A DNA stretch of 64,000 nt. Origin: Nonomuraea solani (GTDB lineage Bacteria; Actinomycetota; Actinomycetes; Streptosporangiales; Streptosporangiaceae). Below the pieces are notes generated by a model, which worked only from the letters and a program-made list of their open reading frames with translations, was not told where the DNA came from and ran no database searches. Positions 1-9,089 of the stretch are shown piece after piece (the stretch's first letter is position 1; each line of letters starts with the position of its first letter). The DNA lies in assembly GCF_900108335.1 (NCBI RefSeq), contig NZ_FNVT01000015.1:62001-126000 (forward strand), in the 5' to 3' direction. Made by a program: the position numbers and the translations under genes.

Positions 1-823
1 CGAACTCCCGGTCGAAGTTCAGGTCATGGAAGACGTCCGTCACCCCCTGGTCGGCCAGCGCCACCACATCGCTCCTGATCTTGGAGTACGTGCCCGTCAG
101 CGGCCGCTCCTCATCCACGTCCCGGACCTGGGTGACGCCCCGGCACACGTACCGGAAGGCACTGCCGTCCCGCCCCGACTCCGCCAGCGTCCCCTTGATC
201 AGGGCGATCCGCCCGGCGATGGCGGCCAGGTCCTCGCGGCTGGAGCTCACCCACCCGTCGGCCACCCGCGCCGCCCGCCGCAGCGCGACCTCGGCCGTGC
301 CACCGAGCAGGATCGGCGGCGGCCCCGGCACCGGCTTGGGGTCGATGTGGGACGGCGGCACCCGGTAGAACTCGCCGCCGTGCTCCACCGGGTCGTCGGC
401 CCACGCCTTGCGCAGCACCTCGACGAACTCCTCGCCCCGCCGCCCGCGCCGCGCCATGTCCACGCCCGCCGCCTCGAACTCCTCCGGCAGCCAGCCCAGC
501 CCGATCCCCGCGGTGAGCCGGCCGCCGGAGAGCGTCTGGAGCGTGGCGAGCTGCTTGGCCAGCGGCACCGGCTGCACGTACGCGTTGATCACCGCCACGC
601 CCAGCCCGATCCGCTCGGTGACGGCCGACAGGTGGGCCAGCGTGATGAGCGGGTCGTGCACGCTGCGGTAGGTCGGCCCCATCGGGTGCCCGACGGGGTA
701 CAGCACCCGCTGGAACGTCCAGAGCTCGGCATAGCCCAGCTCCTCCGCGCGGGTGGCGATGCGGCGCATGTTGTCGGGAGTGGCCCAGGGCCCTGACACG
801 GGTACGGCGAAACCGACTCTCAT
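1..823 (-). CDS. LLM-class F420-dependent oxidoreductase (C-terminus outside window)
   Basis: Luciferase-like flavin/F420 monooxygenase fold, probably a cytosolic oxidoreductase using coenzyme F420H2; the substrate cannot be told. Reading leftwards from an ATG at 823, the protein opens MRVGFAVPVSG and keeps family landmarks: the EELGYAELW segment near residue 28, the SGGRLTAGIGLGW loop near residue 100, and PILLGGT followed by ALRRAARVADGW around residue 190. About 274 codons are visible and the frame is still open at base 1, so the gene is cut by the window edge. A TAnnnT-like element (cagact/tacaga) lies just ahead of the ATG and there is no clear ribosome binding site. The family assignment is firm; F420 rather than FMN use is inferred from the actinobacterial subfamily. 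Confidence 0.85.
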   Translation of the reverse strand, partial: MRVGFAVPVSGPWATPDNMRRIATRAEELGYAELWTFQRVLYPVGHPMGPTYRSVHDPLITLAHLSAVTERIGLGVAVINAYVQPVPLAKQLATLQTLSGGRLTAGIGLGWLPEEFEAAGVDMARRGRRGEEFVEVLRKAWADDPVEHGGEFYRVPPSHIDPKPVPGPPPILLGGTAEVALRRAARVADGWVSSSREDLAAIAGRIALIKGTLAESGRDGSAFRYVCRGVTQVRDVDEERPLTGTYSKIRSDVVALADQGVTDVFHDLNFDREF

Positions 824-946
824 GGCCCCTAGTCTGTACGACGTGAATTCGTTCTTGAAGTGAGCGTGTGACCTGCGCGGGAATATGTGGCGTCACCCGT
901 GTCGTGGAGGCCGGCCGCGGCCACCACCCCGGCCGGCCCATGGTGC

Positions 947-971
947 GGGGCACCCGCCGACCGGGTGCCCC
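947..971 (-). terminator. Perfect 10-bp hairpin after the secreted-protein gene
   Basis: ggggcacccg (947-956) and cgggtgcccc (962-971) are exact inverted repeats around a 5-base loop, 16 bases beyond the stop codon of the gene ending at 987. There is no T-tract, as is usual for high-GC actinobacterial terminators. A second GC-rich inverted repeat (ggccggcc type) lies at 909-939. Confidence 0.6.
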
Positions 972-986
972 CGCCATCGCGCACAC

Positions 987-1424
987 TCATGTGGTCACTT
1001 TGCTGTTGCCGCTCAGCACCGTCTGATAGGTGCTCTCCCCGCTGTGGATCACCTGGACCTCGACACGTGTCCAATATCTGACCCCGGGCAGCTTGGCGCG
1101 GTGTATCTGCGGGTGATGGCCGAGAGTGCACGCCCGCCACCCGCTGGATGTGGTGGTGACGACGCCGCCCTCGTACATCCTGTACCTCACCCGGCAGGGG
1201 CGGCCGGGATTGCCCCTGGAATTGAGGTAGATGTCCCCGGAGACCTGAACCCTGTCGGAACTGCACACTCCCACATTCCATCCACTATGGATGTAGTCGT
1301 TGCATCCGCCCCCGGCGGCGGTGGCAGCCGGCGCACCCGCGACCAGCACCGCGCTGATGGCCGCCGCCGTCACTCCCCCGGCGAGCGCGCGCAGCAGGAC
1401 GGCTCTTCCCCGTAACGAATTCAC
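987..1424 (-). CDS. Small secreted protein of unknown function
   Basis: 145 residues with a clear Sec signal peptide: basic start (MNSLRGRAVLLR), a hydrophobic core rich in Ala, and a likely cut after PAATAA near residue 37. The mature part is about 108 residues with four cysteines (in GGGCND, VGVCSS, RPCRV and RACTL), which suggests two disulphides outside the cell. The GTG start at 1422-1424 is supported by a strong AGGAG five bases upstream. I do not recognise a family. It stands alone between an oxidoreductase and a phosphotransferase gene, with its own terminator hairpin at 947-971. The function is unknown. Confidence 0.75.
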   Translation of the reverse strand: MNSLRGRAVLLRALAGGVTAAAISAVLVAGAPAATAAGGGCNDYIHSGWNVGVCSSDRVQVSGDIYLNSRGNPGRPCRVRYRMYEGGVVTTTSSGWRACTLGHHPQIHRAKLPGVRYWTRVEVQVIHSGESTYQTVLSGNSKVTT

Positions 1425-1667
1425 TTGCGCTCCTCACTTCTGGTCACCGACTTCTGGATTCCGACGGTAGGAGAGCGAGAGCCGAACATACTTACCGTTC
1501 AGCGCCAACGTGTTGTCATCGCGTGCCAGATTCAAGGACCCGGCACGACGTCGGGCGACGCGGGGTCGCCTGCCGCGGACGAGGCCGGCGGCGCGGTGGA
1601 GATCGCAGGTCCCGGGCGACCGCGTCCGGTGGCACGCGCGCCCGACACCGCCCCATAGTCTGTACGC

Positions 1668-2528
1668 GTGGGGCTGGAGGACGAGCTCGCGGGGATCGCC
1701 GCGGCATATGGGGGCAGGGGCGAGCCGGTTTTACACCCGACCCGCACGGACGTCGTGGTGTTACGGATGGGCGAGGTCGTGGTCAAGGCACACTCCGCCC
1801 GCGACGACGCCGAGTCGTTGCGGCCCAAGTTGAAGGCGACGGCTTCGGCCTCGGTCAGCGGCGTGATGCTGCCCCCGCTGGAGCCCGAGGTGCTGGAGGC
1901 GGCCGGCCGCGCGGTGACGGTGTGGCCGGCGGGCCGCCCCGTCGCGCAGGACGACCCCGACTCGGCGCCCTGGGAGGAAGGGGCCAGGCTGCTGGCCAGG
2001 CTGCACGCCATCCCCCTCACGCTGCTGCCGGGCCTGCCGCCCGCCGGAGGGCCCGCCAGGGCCGCCCGCGCGGTGGCCCGCATGCCGGGCGACGGTCCCG
2101 TCGAGCAGCTCGTCAGGCGGGCGTTCAAAGAACTGCCAGAGCCGCACTCCTCGTCGCTGCCCGAGCTGCTGACGCACGGCGACTGGCATCTGGGCCAGCT
2201 CGTCCACCGCGACCGCTGGCTGCTCATCGACGTGGACGACCTCGGCGTCGGCGACCCGGCATGGGACCTGGCCAGGCCCGCCGCCTGGTACGCCGCGGGC
2301 CTGCTCGACCCGGCCGTGTGGGAGCGGTTCCTGGGCGCGTATCTGGCCTCGGGCGGGCCCGCGCTGGGCCACGGCGACGACCCCTGGGGGCGGCTCGACC
2401 TGCCCGCCAGGGCACTGACCGTCCAACTGGCCGCCGTGGCGGTGCTCAACGCCGATCGCGAAGGCCGGGAACTGGACGAGGTCGAACATTCGTTGGTCGA
2501 ATCGTGCAACAGAATCGTCCGAGCGTGA
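1668..2528 (+). CDS. Aminoglycoside phosphotransferase (APH)-family kinase
   Basis: 286-residue protein with the APH/choline-kinase fold. The catalytic (Brenner) loop HGDWHLGQ lies near residue 170 and the metal-binding IDVDDLGVGDP segment near residue 190, followed by WDLARP as in the APH family. The N-terminal lobe holds VVVKAHS, whose Lys is the likely ATP-contacting residue. The substrate is uncertain: proteins of this type phosphorylate antibiotics, sugars or small metabolites, and nothing beside it points to drug resistance. The GTG start at 1668 follows a tagtct -10-like box by about seven bases and has no Shine-Dalgarno sequence, so the mRNA is probably leaderless. Confidence 0.8.
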   Translation: MGLEDELAGIAAAYGGRGEPVLHPTRTDVVVLRMGEVVVKAHSARDDAESLRPKLKATASASVSGVMLPPLEPEVLEAAGRAVTVWPAGRPVAQDDPDSAPWEEGARLLARLHAIPLTLLPGLPPAGGPARAARAVARMPGDGPVEQLVRRAFKELPEPHSSSLPELLTHGDWHLGQLVHRDRWLLIDVDDLGVGDPAWDLARPAAWYAAGLLDPAVWERFLGAYLASGGPALGHGDDPWGRLDLPARALTVQLAAVAVLNADREGRELDEVEHSLVESCNRIVRA

Positions 2529-2586
2529 TGACGTTGCGCGCGGTAGGTTTCACCCTGAGACCTCAAAGCCAAGGAGAGCGACTTAG

Positions 2587-2850
2587 ATGCAGTGCCCTAA
2601 GTGCCGCGGAAGCATGCGGACCTATGAGCGCAACGGCGTCCACATCGAGCAGTGCGACAACTGCCGCGGGATCTTCCTCGACTACGGCGAGCTCGAGACG
2701 CTGACCCGGATGGAGACGCAGTACCACGCGCCGCCCCCTCCCGCCCCTGGCCACGCCCCCGGCCCCGCCTGGGGCGCCCCGCAGCACGGCGGCCACTACG
2801 GCCACCACCGCGGGCAGCGTAGCTGGGTGGGCATGCTGTTCTCCACCTGA
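2587..2850 (+). CDS. TFIIB-type zinc-ribbon protein
   Basis: 87-residue protein with a zf-TFIIB domain: CPKC at residues 3-6 and CDNC at 23-26 would bind one zinc, followed by the family signature RGIFLDYGELE. The second half is a Pro/Gly/His-rich tail (APPPPAPGHAPGP onward) ending SWVGMLFST. An AAGGAGAG ribosome site precedes the ATG. These small actinobacterial proteins are thought to bind nucleic acid or act as metal-binding adaptors, but no role is established. The gene is followed directly by a canonical terminator and so ends its transcription unit. Confidence 0.85.
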   Translation: MQCPKCRGSMRTYERNGVHIEQCDNCRGIFLDYGELETLTRMETQYHAPPPPAPGHAPGPAWGAPQHGGHYGHHRGQRSWVGMLFST

Positions 2851-2856
2851 TCGCGA

Positions 2857-2890
2857 AGGCCGCGCACCTCATGGTGCGCGGCCTGTTTTT
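2857..2890 (+). terminator. Canonical intrinsic terminator
   Basis: A 12-bp perfect stem (2857-2868 with 2873-2884, loop tcat) is followed by gttttt at 2885-2890. It lies seven bases after the zinc-ribbon stop codon and, in the other direction, just beyond the end of the convergent lipoprotein gene. Confidence 0.9.
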
Positions 2891-2915
2891 CAGCGCCTGT
2901 TCCGGCTCCGGGGCC

Positions 2916-3902
2916 TCAGCCGCCGGGGAAGTCGTCCGGATCCACGGGCGAGGTGCGGGCGTTGCCGCCGGTGATGGCGTGCAGCGTGATCCGCCAGTCG
3001 TGCCAGAGGATCTGCGTGGCGGTGAACGTCGTCTTGAACTTCACCGTCTTCTGGAACCGCTCGAAGCTGCAGTTCCTGGTGAACGCCTTGGTCTTGCCGT
3101 CCCAGTCCACGCCGTGCGTGAAGTAGATCTTGTAGTTGCCGTCCCGTACGCCCCGGACCTTGAACTTGGTCTTCCTGCGCACGTAGACGCTCATCGTCTT
3201 CGAGCCGCCCTTCATGACCGTGACGACGGCGTCGCGGGTGCTGCCGTTGTCGATCTCCAGGGAGCTGCGGCCGTTGAGCGTGCTCTTGCGAATGAAGGCG
3301 CCGTTGCGCAACCTCCTGGTCTGGCGGTCGCCGGCCTTGACGTTCACGACGTCGGCCGGGTAGTCGCCGGCGCTCTGCAGGGCCTTGCCCGCCTCGTCGA
3401 GCGCGGCCAGCTTGTCGTCGAGGTCGATCAACACGGCCGATGACGTGCACAGGTCCTTGGCGCCGACCTTGCCCGACGTGGAGCCCAACTCGGTGGAGAA
3501 GTCGCGCAGGGCGGTGACGTAGGCATCGTGCTGGGCGCGTACGGCCTCGGGCGGGGCCAGGGCGCCCAGCGCGTCGGCGGCGCCGGTCAGCTCCCGCTCG
3601 GCGCGCTCGACCCGCTGGTCCAGCGCCTTGATCCCGCGCGCGCCCGTCAGGGCCTTGATCGCGTCTGCCATCGATTCGCGCCGGCTGTCGAGCTCGCCCT
3701 TGTACGCCTCCGGCGTCAGCGCGGCCGCGCTCGGGCTGCCCTCGGCCGGACCGCTTCCGGTGGCGGGAGCGGCACCCTGGCCACCGGCGACACCGGAGAC
3801 CGTCGCGTCACCGCCGGTCGGTGACGGCGCGCCGGAGGAGCACGCGCCGAGCGTGAGCGTCGCCGCGGCGAGAACACAGGAGATCAACCGGGGTGCAGCC
3901 AC
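2916..3902 (-). CDS. Putative lipoprotein, unknown function
   Basis: 328 residues. The signal peptide ends in a lipobox LGAC with the lipidated cysteine at residue 21, followed by a Ser/Pro/Gly-rich spacer to about residue 65, so the protein is probably anchored on the outer face of the membrane. Residues 70-190 look helical (DSRRESMADAIKALTG onward, with many charged heptad-like stretches). Residues 200-328 look beta-rich and contain a few aromatic clusters such as ILWHDWRITLH. I do not recognise the family. The GTG start at 3900-3902 is preceded by tagtgt with seven bases between, consistent with leaderless transcription. Confidence 0.75.
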   Translation of the reverse strand: MAAPRLISCVLAAATLTLGACSSGAPSPTGGDATVSGVAGGQGAAPATGSGPAEGSPSAAALTPEAYKGELDSRRESMADAIKALTGARGIKALDQRVERAERELTGAADALGALAPPEAVRAQHDAYVTALRDFSTELGSTSGKVGAKDLCTSSAVLIDLDDKLAALDEAGKALQSAGDYPADVVNVKAGDRQTRRLRNGAFIRKSTLNGRSSLEIDNGSTRDAVVTVMKGGSKTMSVYVRRKTKFKVRGVRDGNYKIYFTHGVDWDGKTKAFTRNCSFERFQKTVKFKTTFTATQILWHDWRITLHAITGGNARTSPVDPDDFPGG

Positions 3903-3939
3903 CTGTCACACTATCGCCGGGTTGATCCCCTACCGTCAA

Positions 3940-5577
<1,638 letters not shown>

Positions 5578-5590
5578 AAGGCGGCTCCCA

Positions 5591-5719
5591 TCACAAAACC
5601 CGAAATTTCGTGACTTGGCGGGAATCACCGCATACGCATGCGACACATGGGAAAGAAGAACGAGTCCGCGGCAGGGTCGAGGATGCGTTCGAGGTCCAGG
5701 TGTGCGCACGCGTGCCCAT
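5591..5719 (-). promoter_or_regulatory. Leader region of the ABC-F gene with upstream reading frames and a start-proximal hairpin
   Basis: Reading leftwards, an ATG at 5719 opens a 42-codon frame that ends with TGA at 5591-5593, directly abutting the TGGGAG ribosome site of the ABC-F gene. A stem forms between 5592-5598 (cacaaaa) and 5606-5612 (tttcgtg), next to that ribosome site. Leader frames and hairpins like this are typical of antibiotic-inducible ABC-F and erm genes, where a stalled ribosome changes the fold. Neither upstream frame has a good Shine-Dalgarno sequence, so the assignment is tentative. Confidence 0.4.
5625..5648 (-). CDS. Seven-codon candidate leader peptide MCRMRMR
   Basis: The ATG at 5646-5648 and TGA at 5625-5627 enclose seven codons reading Met-Cys-Arg-Met-Arg-Met-Arg, 47 bases upstream of the ABC-F start. 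It contains two overlapping Arg-x-Arg motifs; Arg/Lys-x-Arg/Lys is the established signature at which macrolide-bound ribosomes stall (as in ErmDL-type leaders). It has no Shine-Dalgarno sequence. The call rests on position and motif only. Confidence 0.35.
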   Translation of the reverse strand: MCRMRMR

Positions 5720-5819
5720 GACAGGGCGGAACGGCGCGGTGCCCGCGACCTCAGATCCTCACGTCAACTGCCTCCACGGCTCGGCGATAAGACATTCGAA
5801 AGCTTAGGGGATGCCCAGA

Positions 5820-6341
5820 TCACGTGGCAAGTTTCCGAGCCCGGTGGGCGGCCACGTTGACCCTGTTCGCGCAGGCCGGCGAGCAGAACCGGCGCCGCCC
5901 GTTGCGCGAGGTGTCCACGTAGACGATCTCGCACCCGTCCCTGCCGCACCGCCCGAGCCGCCCGCCGCCGGCGAAGCACATGGCCATGGCCAGGCCGCCC
6001 GCCGAGGTGTCGCGCGCCCTGGAGACGATGTCGGCGTCGATGGAGAAGAAGTGCAGGTGGGGCTCGCGGCCGTCGTGGGCGCTGACGTACGGCTTGGACG
6101 CGGTGACGTCGAGCAGCTCGTTGACCAGCTTGATCTGCAGCTCCTGGTCGCTCTCCCCGAACACCGGGGCCAGCCGGCGCGCCCACGCCCGCAGTTCGCC
6201 CGCCTGCTCCACCGTCACGGCGGTGCGCAGCAGCCGGTGCTCGGTGAGCATCGCCTCGACGGCCCCGGGCGTGAAGTCGGTGGCGTTGACCAGGGCCGCC
6301 GCGAGGGCCGCCCCGTTGCCCCCGTAAGCGTTGAAATGCAT
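5820..6341 (-). CDS. CGNR zinc-finger protein (ABATE-domain regulator)
   Basis: 173 residues. The C-terminal CGNR zinc finger is complete: cysteines at 132, 137, 153 and 157, with CGRDGCEIVYVDTS, RRFCSPAC and ANRVNVAAHRAR. The preceding ~120 residues match the helical ABATE region found before CGNR fingers, thought to sense a ligand or stress. These proteins are believed to be DNA-binding regulators; no target is known. The gene starts 25 bases from the divergent small gene at 6367, so their promoters must overlap. A gatgtaat element a few bases ahead of the ATG suggests a very short or absent 5' leader. Confidence 0.85.
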   Translation of the reverse strand: MHFNAYGGNGAALAAALVNATDFTPGAVEAMLTEHRLLRTAVTVEQAGELRAWARRLAPVFGESDQELQIKLVNELLDVTASKPYVSAHDGREPHLHFFSIDADIVSRARDTSAGGLAMAMCFAGGGRLGRCGRDGCEIVYVDTSRNGRRRFCSPACANRVNVAAHRARKLAT

Positions 6342-6366
6342 AAGGCCATTACATCAGGTTGGAATC

Positions 6367-6534
6367 ATGCACTCCAGAGATCTACACGATCCCCTCGCCA
6401 TGACCGTGATCTCCTCCCACCGCACCTCCGAGGGCCTGGTCTCTTACTTACGGTGCGCCTGTGGCGCGTGGGAGGTGCGCACCGCGCGCATGGTCGCCAC
6501 CGCCACGCCGCGATCACCGCGCACCATCGACTGA
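6367..6534 (+). CDS. Small conserved actinobacterial protein (SSHRTSEG type)
   Basis: 55 residues from the ATG at 6367, or 44 from the internal ATG that starts MTVISSHRTSEG. The core SSHRTSEGLVSYLRCACGAW resembles tiny proteins I know from many streptomycetes and relatives, which share SSHRTSEG followed by a C-x-C-G pair; the cysteines could bind metal. The function is unknown. It is divergent from the CGNR gene and lies 51 bases upstream of the acyl-CoA ligase. Confidence 0.55.
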   Translation: MHSRDLHDPLAMTVISSHRTSEGLVSYLRCACGAWEVRTARMVATATPRSPRTID

Positions 6535-6585
6535 CACGCCGCCCAGCCCCTAGAGTCGGGGCCAAGCACCCCCTGGAGGTCAGGC

Positions 6586-8340
6586 ATGTCCAGCATTCCC
6601 TCCCTGCTGCGCGACCGGATCGCGGCGACCCCCGACGCAGAGGCGTACCGAGTGCCCTCAGATGGCGGGTGGACCTCTTTGACTTGGCGGGAGGTGGGCG
6701 AGCGCGTACGCGGGCTCGCCCTCGGCCTGTCCAAGCTGGGCTCGGGCCCCGGCACCCGCGTGTCGATCCTGTGCTCGACGCGGCTCGAATGGATTCTGAC
6801 GGACCTGGCGGTGCTGGCCACGGGGGCGGCCACGACGACGATCTATCCGTCCAACACGGCCGCCGAGTCCGCGTTCGTCATCACCGACTCGGGCAGCACG
6901 ATCGTCATCGCCGAGAACGACGACCAGGTCGCCAAGCTCAGGTCCGTACAGAAGGAGCTGTCCGACGTCGCCCACGTGGTGGTCATCGACGGCTCGGCCG
7001 CCGACGACGGCTGGGTGGTCACGCTCGACTCGGTGAGCGACGGCGAGGGCGACTACGACGCGATGGTGGACGCCATCGCCCAAAACGACCTGGCCACCCT
7101 CATCTACACCTCGGGCACCACCGGCCGGCCCAAGGGCGTGGAGCTGACCCACGACAACTGGATCTACGCCGCCGGCGCGGTCCGCGAGCTCGACCTGCTC
7201 TCCGGCGACGACCTGCACTTCCTGTGGCTGCCGCTGTCGCACTCCTTCGGCAAGCTGCTGGAGGTCGTGATGATCCACATCGGCGTGCCGACCGCGATCG
7301 ACGGCCGCCTGGACAAGATCGCCGAGAATCTCGGCGTGGTGAAGCCGACCATCATGGCGGCGGCGCCGCGCATCTTCGAGAAGATTCACAACACGGTCGT
7401 GGCGACCCAGCAGCGCGAGGGCGGTGCCAAACTGCGCATCTTCACCTGGGCGCGCAAGACGGGCATCAGGGTCGTCAAGGCCCGCCAGCGCGGCGCGGAG
7501 ATCCCGGTCACCACCAGGCTGGAATACGCCGTCGCCGACCGCCTGGTCTTCTCCAAGCTCCGTGCCCGGTTCGGCGGCCGGATCCGCTTCTTCATCTCCG
7601 GCGCCGCCCCGCTGTCCCAGGACATCGCCGAGTTCTTCGACGCGGCCGGCCTGACCATCCTGGAGGGCTACGGCCTGACCGAGTCGTCGGCGGGCAGCTT
7701 CCTCAACCGGCCCGACTCGGTGCGGTTCGGCACGGTCGGCCCGCCGCTCCCGGGCACCGCGGTCCGCATCGCCGAGGACGGCGAGGTCCTCATCGGCGGG
7801 CGCGGCATCATGCGCGGTTACCACGGGTTGCCGCAGGAGAGCGCCGAGGCGCTGGACGACGGCTGGCTGCGCACGGGCGACATCGGCGAGCTCGACGAGG
7901 CCGGGCGGCTGCGCATCACCGACCGCAAGAAGGAGCTCATCAAGACCTCAGGCGGCAAATACGTCGCGCCCACCTACCTGGAGGGCCGGATCAAGGCGGC
8001 CTGCCCGTACGTGTCGCACGTGTTCGTGCACGGCGACCTGCGCAACTACGTCACGGCGCTGGTCACCCTCGACATGGACGTGGTCACCCCGTGGGCGCAG
8101 GCCGAGTCGCTGCCCGCCGACGCGGAGAAACTGAGCGGGCACCCGCGCATGCGCGAGGAGGTCGAGAAGGCGATCGACCAGGTCAACGCCGACCAGGCCA
8201 GCTACGCGACGGTCAAGAAGTTCGCGATCCTGGCCGAGGACTTCACGGTGGAGACCGGCGAGCTGACGGCCAGCCTGAAGATCAAGCGCAAGGCCGTCGA
8301 GGCGCGCCACAGCGCGACGCTCGACTCCTTCTACGCCTGA
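6586..8340 (+). CDS. Long-chain fatty-acid--CoA ligase (AMP-forming)
   Basis: 584-residue ANL-superfamily enzyme that activates fatty acids with ATP and CoA. It shows the P-loop YTSGTTGRPKGVELTH near residue 174, the motif GYGLTESSAG near residue 363, GWLRTGDIGE near residue 427, and the hinge/catalytic segment DRKKELIKTSGGKYVAP near residue 447, matching the FadD15/long-chain group. The length is typical. The ATG has a GGAGGT ribosome site and a tagagt -10-like element about 30 bases upstream. It ends tail to tail with a small secreted-protein gene, overlapping it by 10 bases. It is probably involved in lipid degradation or remodelling at the membrane face. Confidence 0.92.
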   Translation: MSSIPSLLRDRIAATPDAEAYRVPSDGGWTSLTWREVGERVRGLALGLSKLGSGPGTRVSILCSTRLEWILTDLAVLATGAATTTIYPSNTAAESAFVITDSGSTIVIAENDDQVAKLRSVQKELSDVAHVVVIDGSAADDGWVVTLDSVSDGEGDYDAMVDAIAQNDLATLIYTSGTTGRPKGVELTHDNWIYAAGAVRELDLLSGDDLHFLWLPLSHSFGKLLEVVMIHIGVPTAIDGRLDKIAENLGVVKPTIMAAAPRIFEKIHNTVVATQQREGGAKLRIFTWARKTGIRVVKARQRGAEIPVTTRLEYAVADRLVFSKLRARFGGRIRFFISGAAPLSQDIAEFFDAAGLTILEGYGLTESSAGSFLNRPDSVRFGTVGPPLPGTAVRIAEDGEVLIGGRGIMRGYHGLPQESAEALDDGWLRTGDIGELDEAGRLRITDRKKELIKTSGGKYVAPTYLEGRIKAACPYVSHVFVHGDLRNYVTALVTLDMDVVTPWAQAESLPADAEKLSGHPRMREEVEKAIDQVNADQASYATVKKFAILAEDFTVETGELTASLKIKRKAVEARHSATLDSFYA

Positions 8341-8678
8341 CCGGTGAAGGCGGTCACGCGCACGGTGTGGCCGCCCGACTCCAGGGTCACGGTGGCCGGC
8401 CCGGTGGTGAGCACCGCGCCGACCCACACGGCCGAGTGCCCGGCACAGCCGGTGAAGCGGTAGGACGCCGTGCCGTCGGCCAGCGAGTAGACGTTGTCGG
8501 CGCGGTAGCACGCCTGGTCGAACAGCAGCGCGGTGCCCGGCGTCCTGGTGGTCAGGGTGACGTCGGCGCATCGGCGCTGCCCCGGCGGGTCGTTGACGTC
8601 GGCAACGGTGGCGGCGGCACAAGCGGTGGCGGTACAGGCGGTGGCGAGCAGCAGCGCGCCCGCGGCGAGAAGTCTCAT
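8331..8678 (-). CDS. Small exported protein, unknown function
   Basis: 115 residues from the ATG at 8676-8678. The N-terminus (MRLLAAGALLLATACTATACAAA) is an export signal; ATAC could be a weak lipobox, so it may be a lipoprotein. The mature part carries three more cysteines (RRCADV, QACYRA, TGCAGH) and looks like a compact beta domain ending VTAFTGQA. No family is recognised. Its last 10 bases overlap the end of the convergent acyl-CoA ligase gene. It faces away from the thioesterase gene, with about 40 bases between them holding both promoters. Confidence 0.65.
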   Translation of the reverse strand: MRLLAAGALLLATACTATACAAATVADVNDPPGQRRCADVTLTTRTPGTALLFDQACYRADNVYSLADGTASYRFTGCAGHSAVWVGAVLTTGPATVTLESGGHTVRVTAFTGQA

Positions 8679-8717
8679 GCCCCCCGTTACACCGGCCGCC
8701 CGCGTAGGGTTCCTGAC

Positions 8718-9089
8718 GTGATCTCGCATCTCCCGGTACGCCCCCGGCACTGCGACGCCCAGGCCATGATGCACGCGGCCCGCTACTACGAGTACTTCGA
8801 GGACGCCTTCCTCGACTGGCTGGGTGCCAGGGGCGGCTACGACCGGCTCCGGGCGGAGGGCGCCGACGTGGTGGTCAAGGCCAGCGGCTGCGAGCACCAC
8901 TCCCCCGCCAGGCTCGGCGACGTGCTGGCCGTGGAGAGCGCGCCGGCCCGGGTCGGCACCACGTCGATCACGATGACGTTCACCATGCGGCGCGGGGAGG
9001 AGCTGGTGGCCGTCGGCACGATCACGTACGTGTGCGTCCGCGACGGCCGCGCGGCCCCGCTCCCTGCGATGCTCACAACACCCGCTTAG
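8718..9089 (+). CDS. Acyl-CoA thioesterase, hotdog fold (4-hydroxybenzoyl-CoA type)
   Basis: 123 residues from the GTG at 8718. The N-terminal VRPRHCDAQAMMHAARYYEYFEDAF segment is the hotdog thioesterase hallmark, in which the Asp of the RxxDxD-like loop and the following residues line the active site. Later strands include VGTTSITMTFTM and AVGTITYVCV. It likely hydrolyses an acyl- or aryl-CoA in the cytosol. tagggt at 8705-8710 sits seven bases before the GTG with no ribosome site, a good leaderless start. Its 3' end overlaps the convergent acyltransferase gene by 17 bases. Confidence 0.8.
   Translation: MISHLPVRPRHCDAQAMMHAARYYEYFEDAFLDWLGARGGYDRLRAEGADVVVKASGCEHHSPARLGDVLAVESAPARVGTTSITMTFTMRRGEELVAVGTITYVCVRDGRAAPLPAMLTTPA

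Noticed and set aside
5578..5709. ABC-F protein starting at the GTG at 5709 (44 residues longer)
   Set aside because: The extension has no resemblance to ABC-F N-termini, and the ATG at 5577 has a good ribosome site and the expected first strand.
5811..9089. A single open frame of about 1090 codons on the plus strand
   Set aside because: Only its last 123 codons are a gene (thioesterase from 8718). The rest is antisense or out of frame to the CGNR, acyl-CoA ligase and exported-protein genes and has the low-complexity Arg/Gly/Pro/Ala composition of GC-rich shadow frames.
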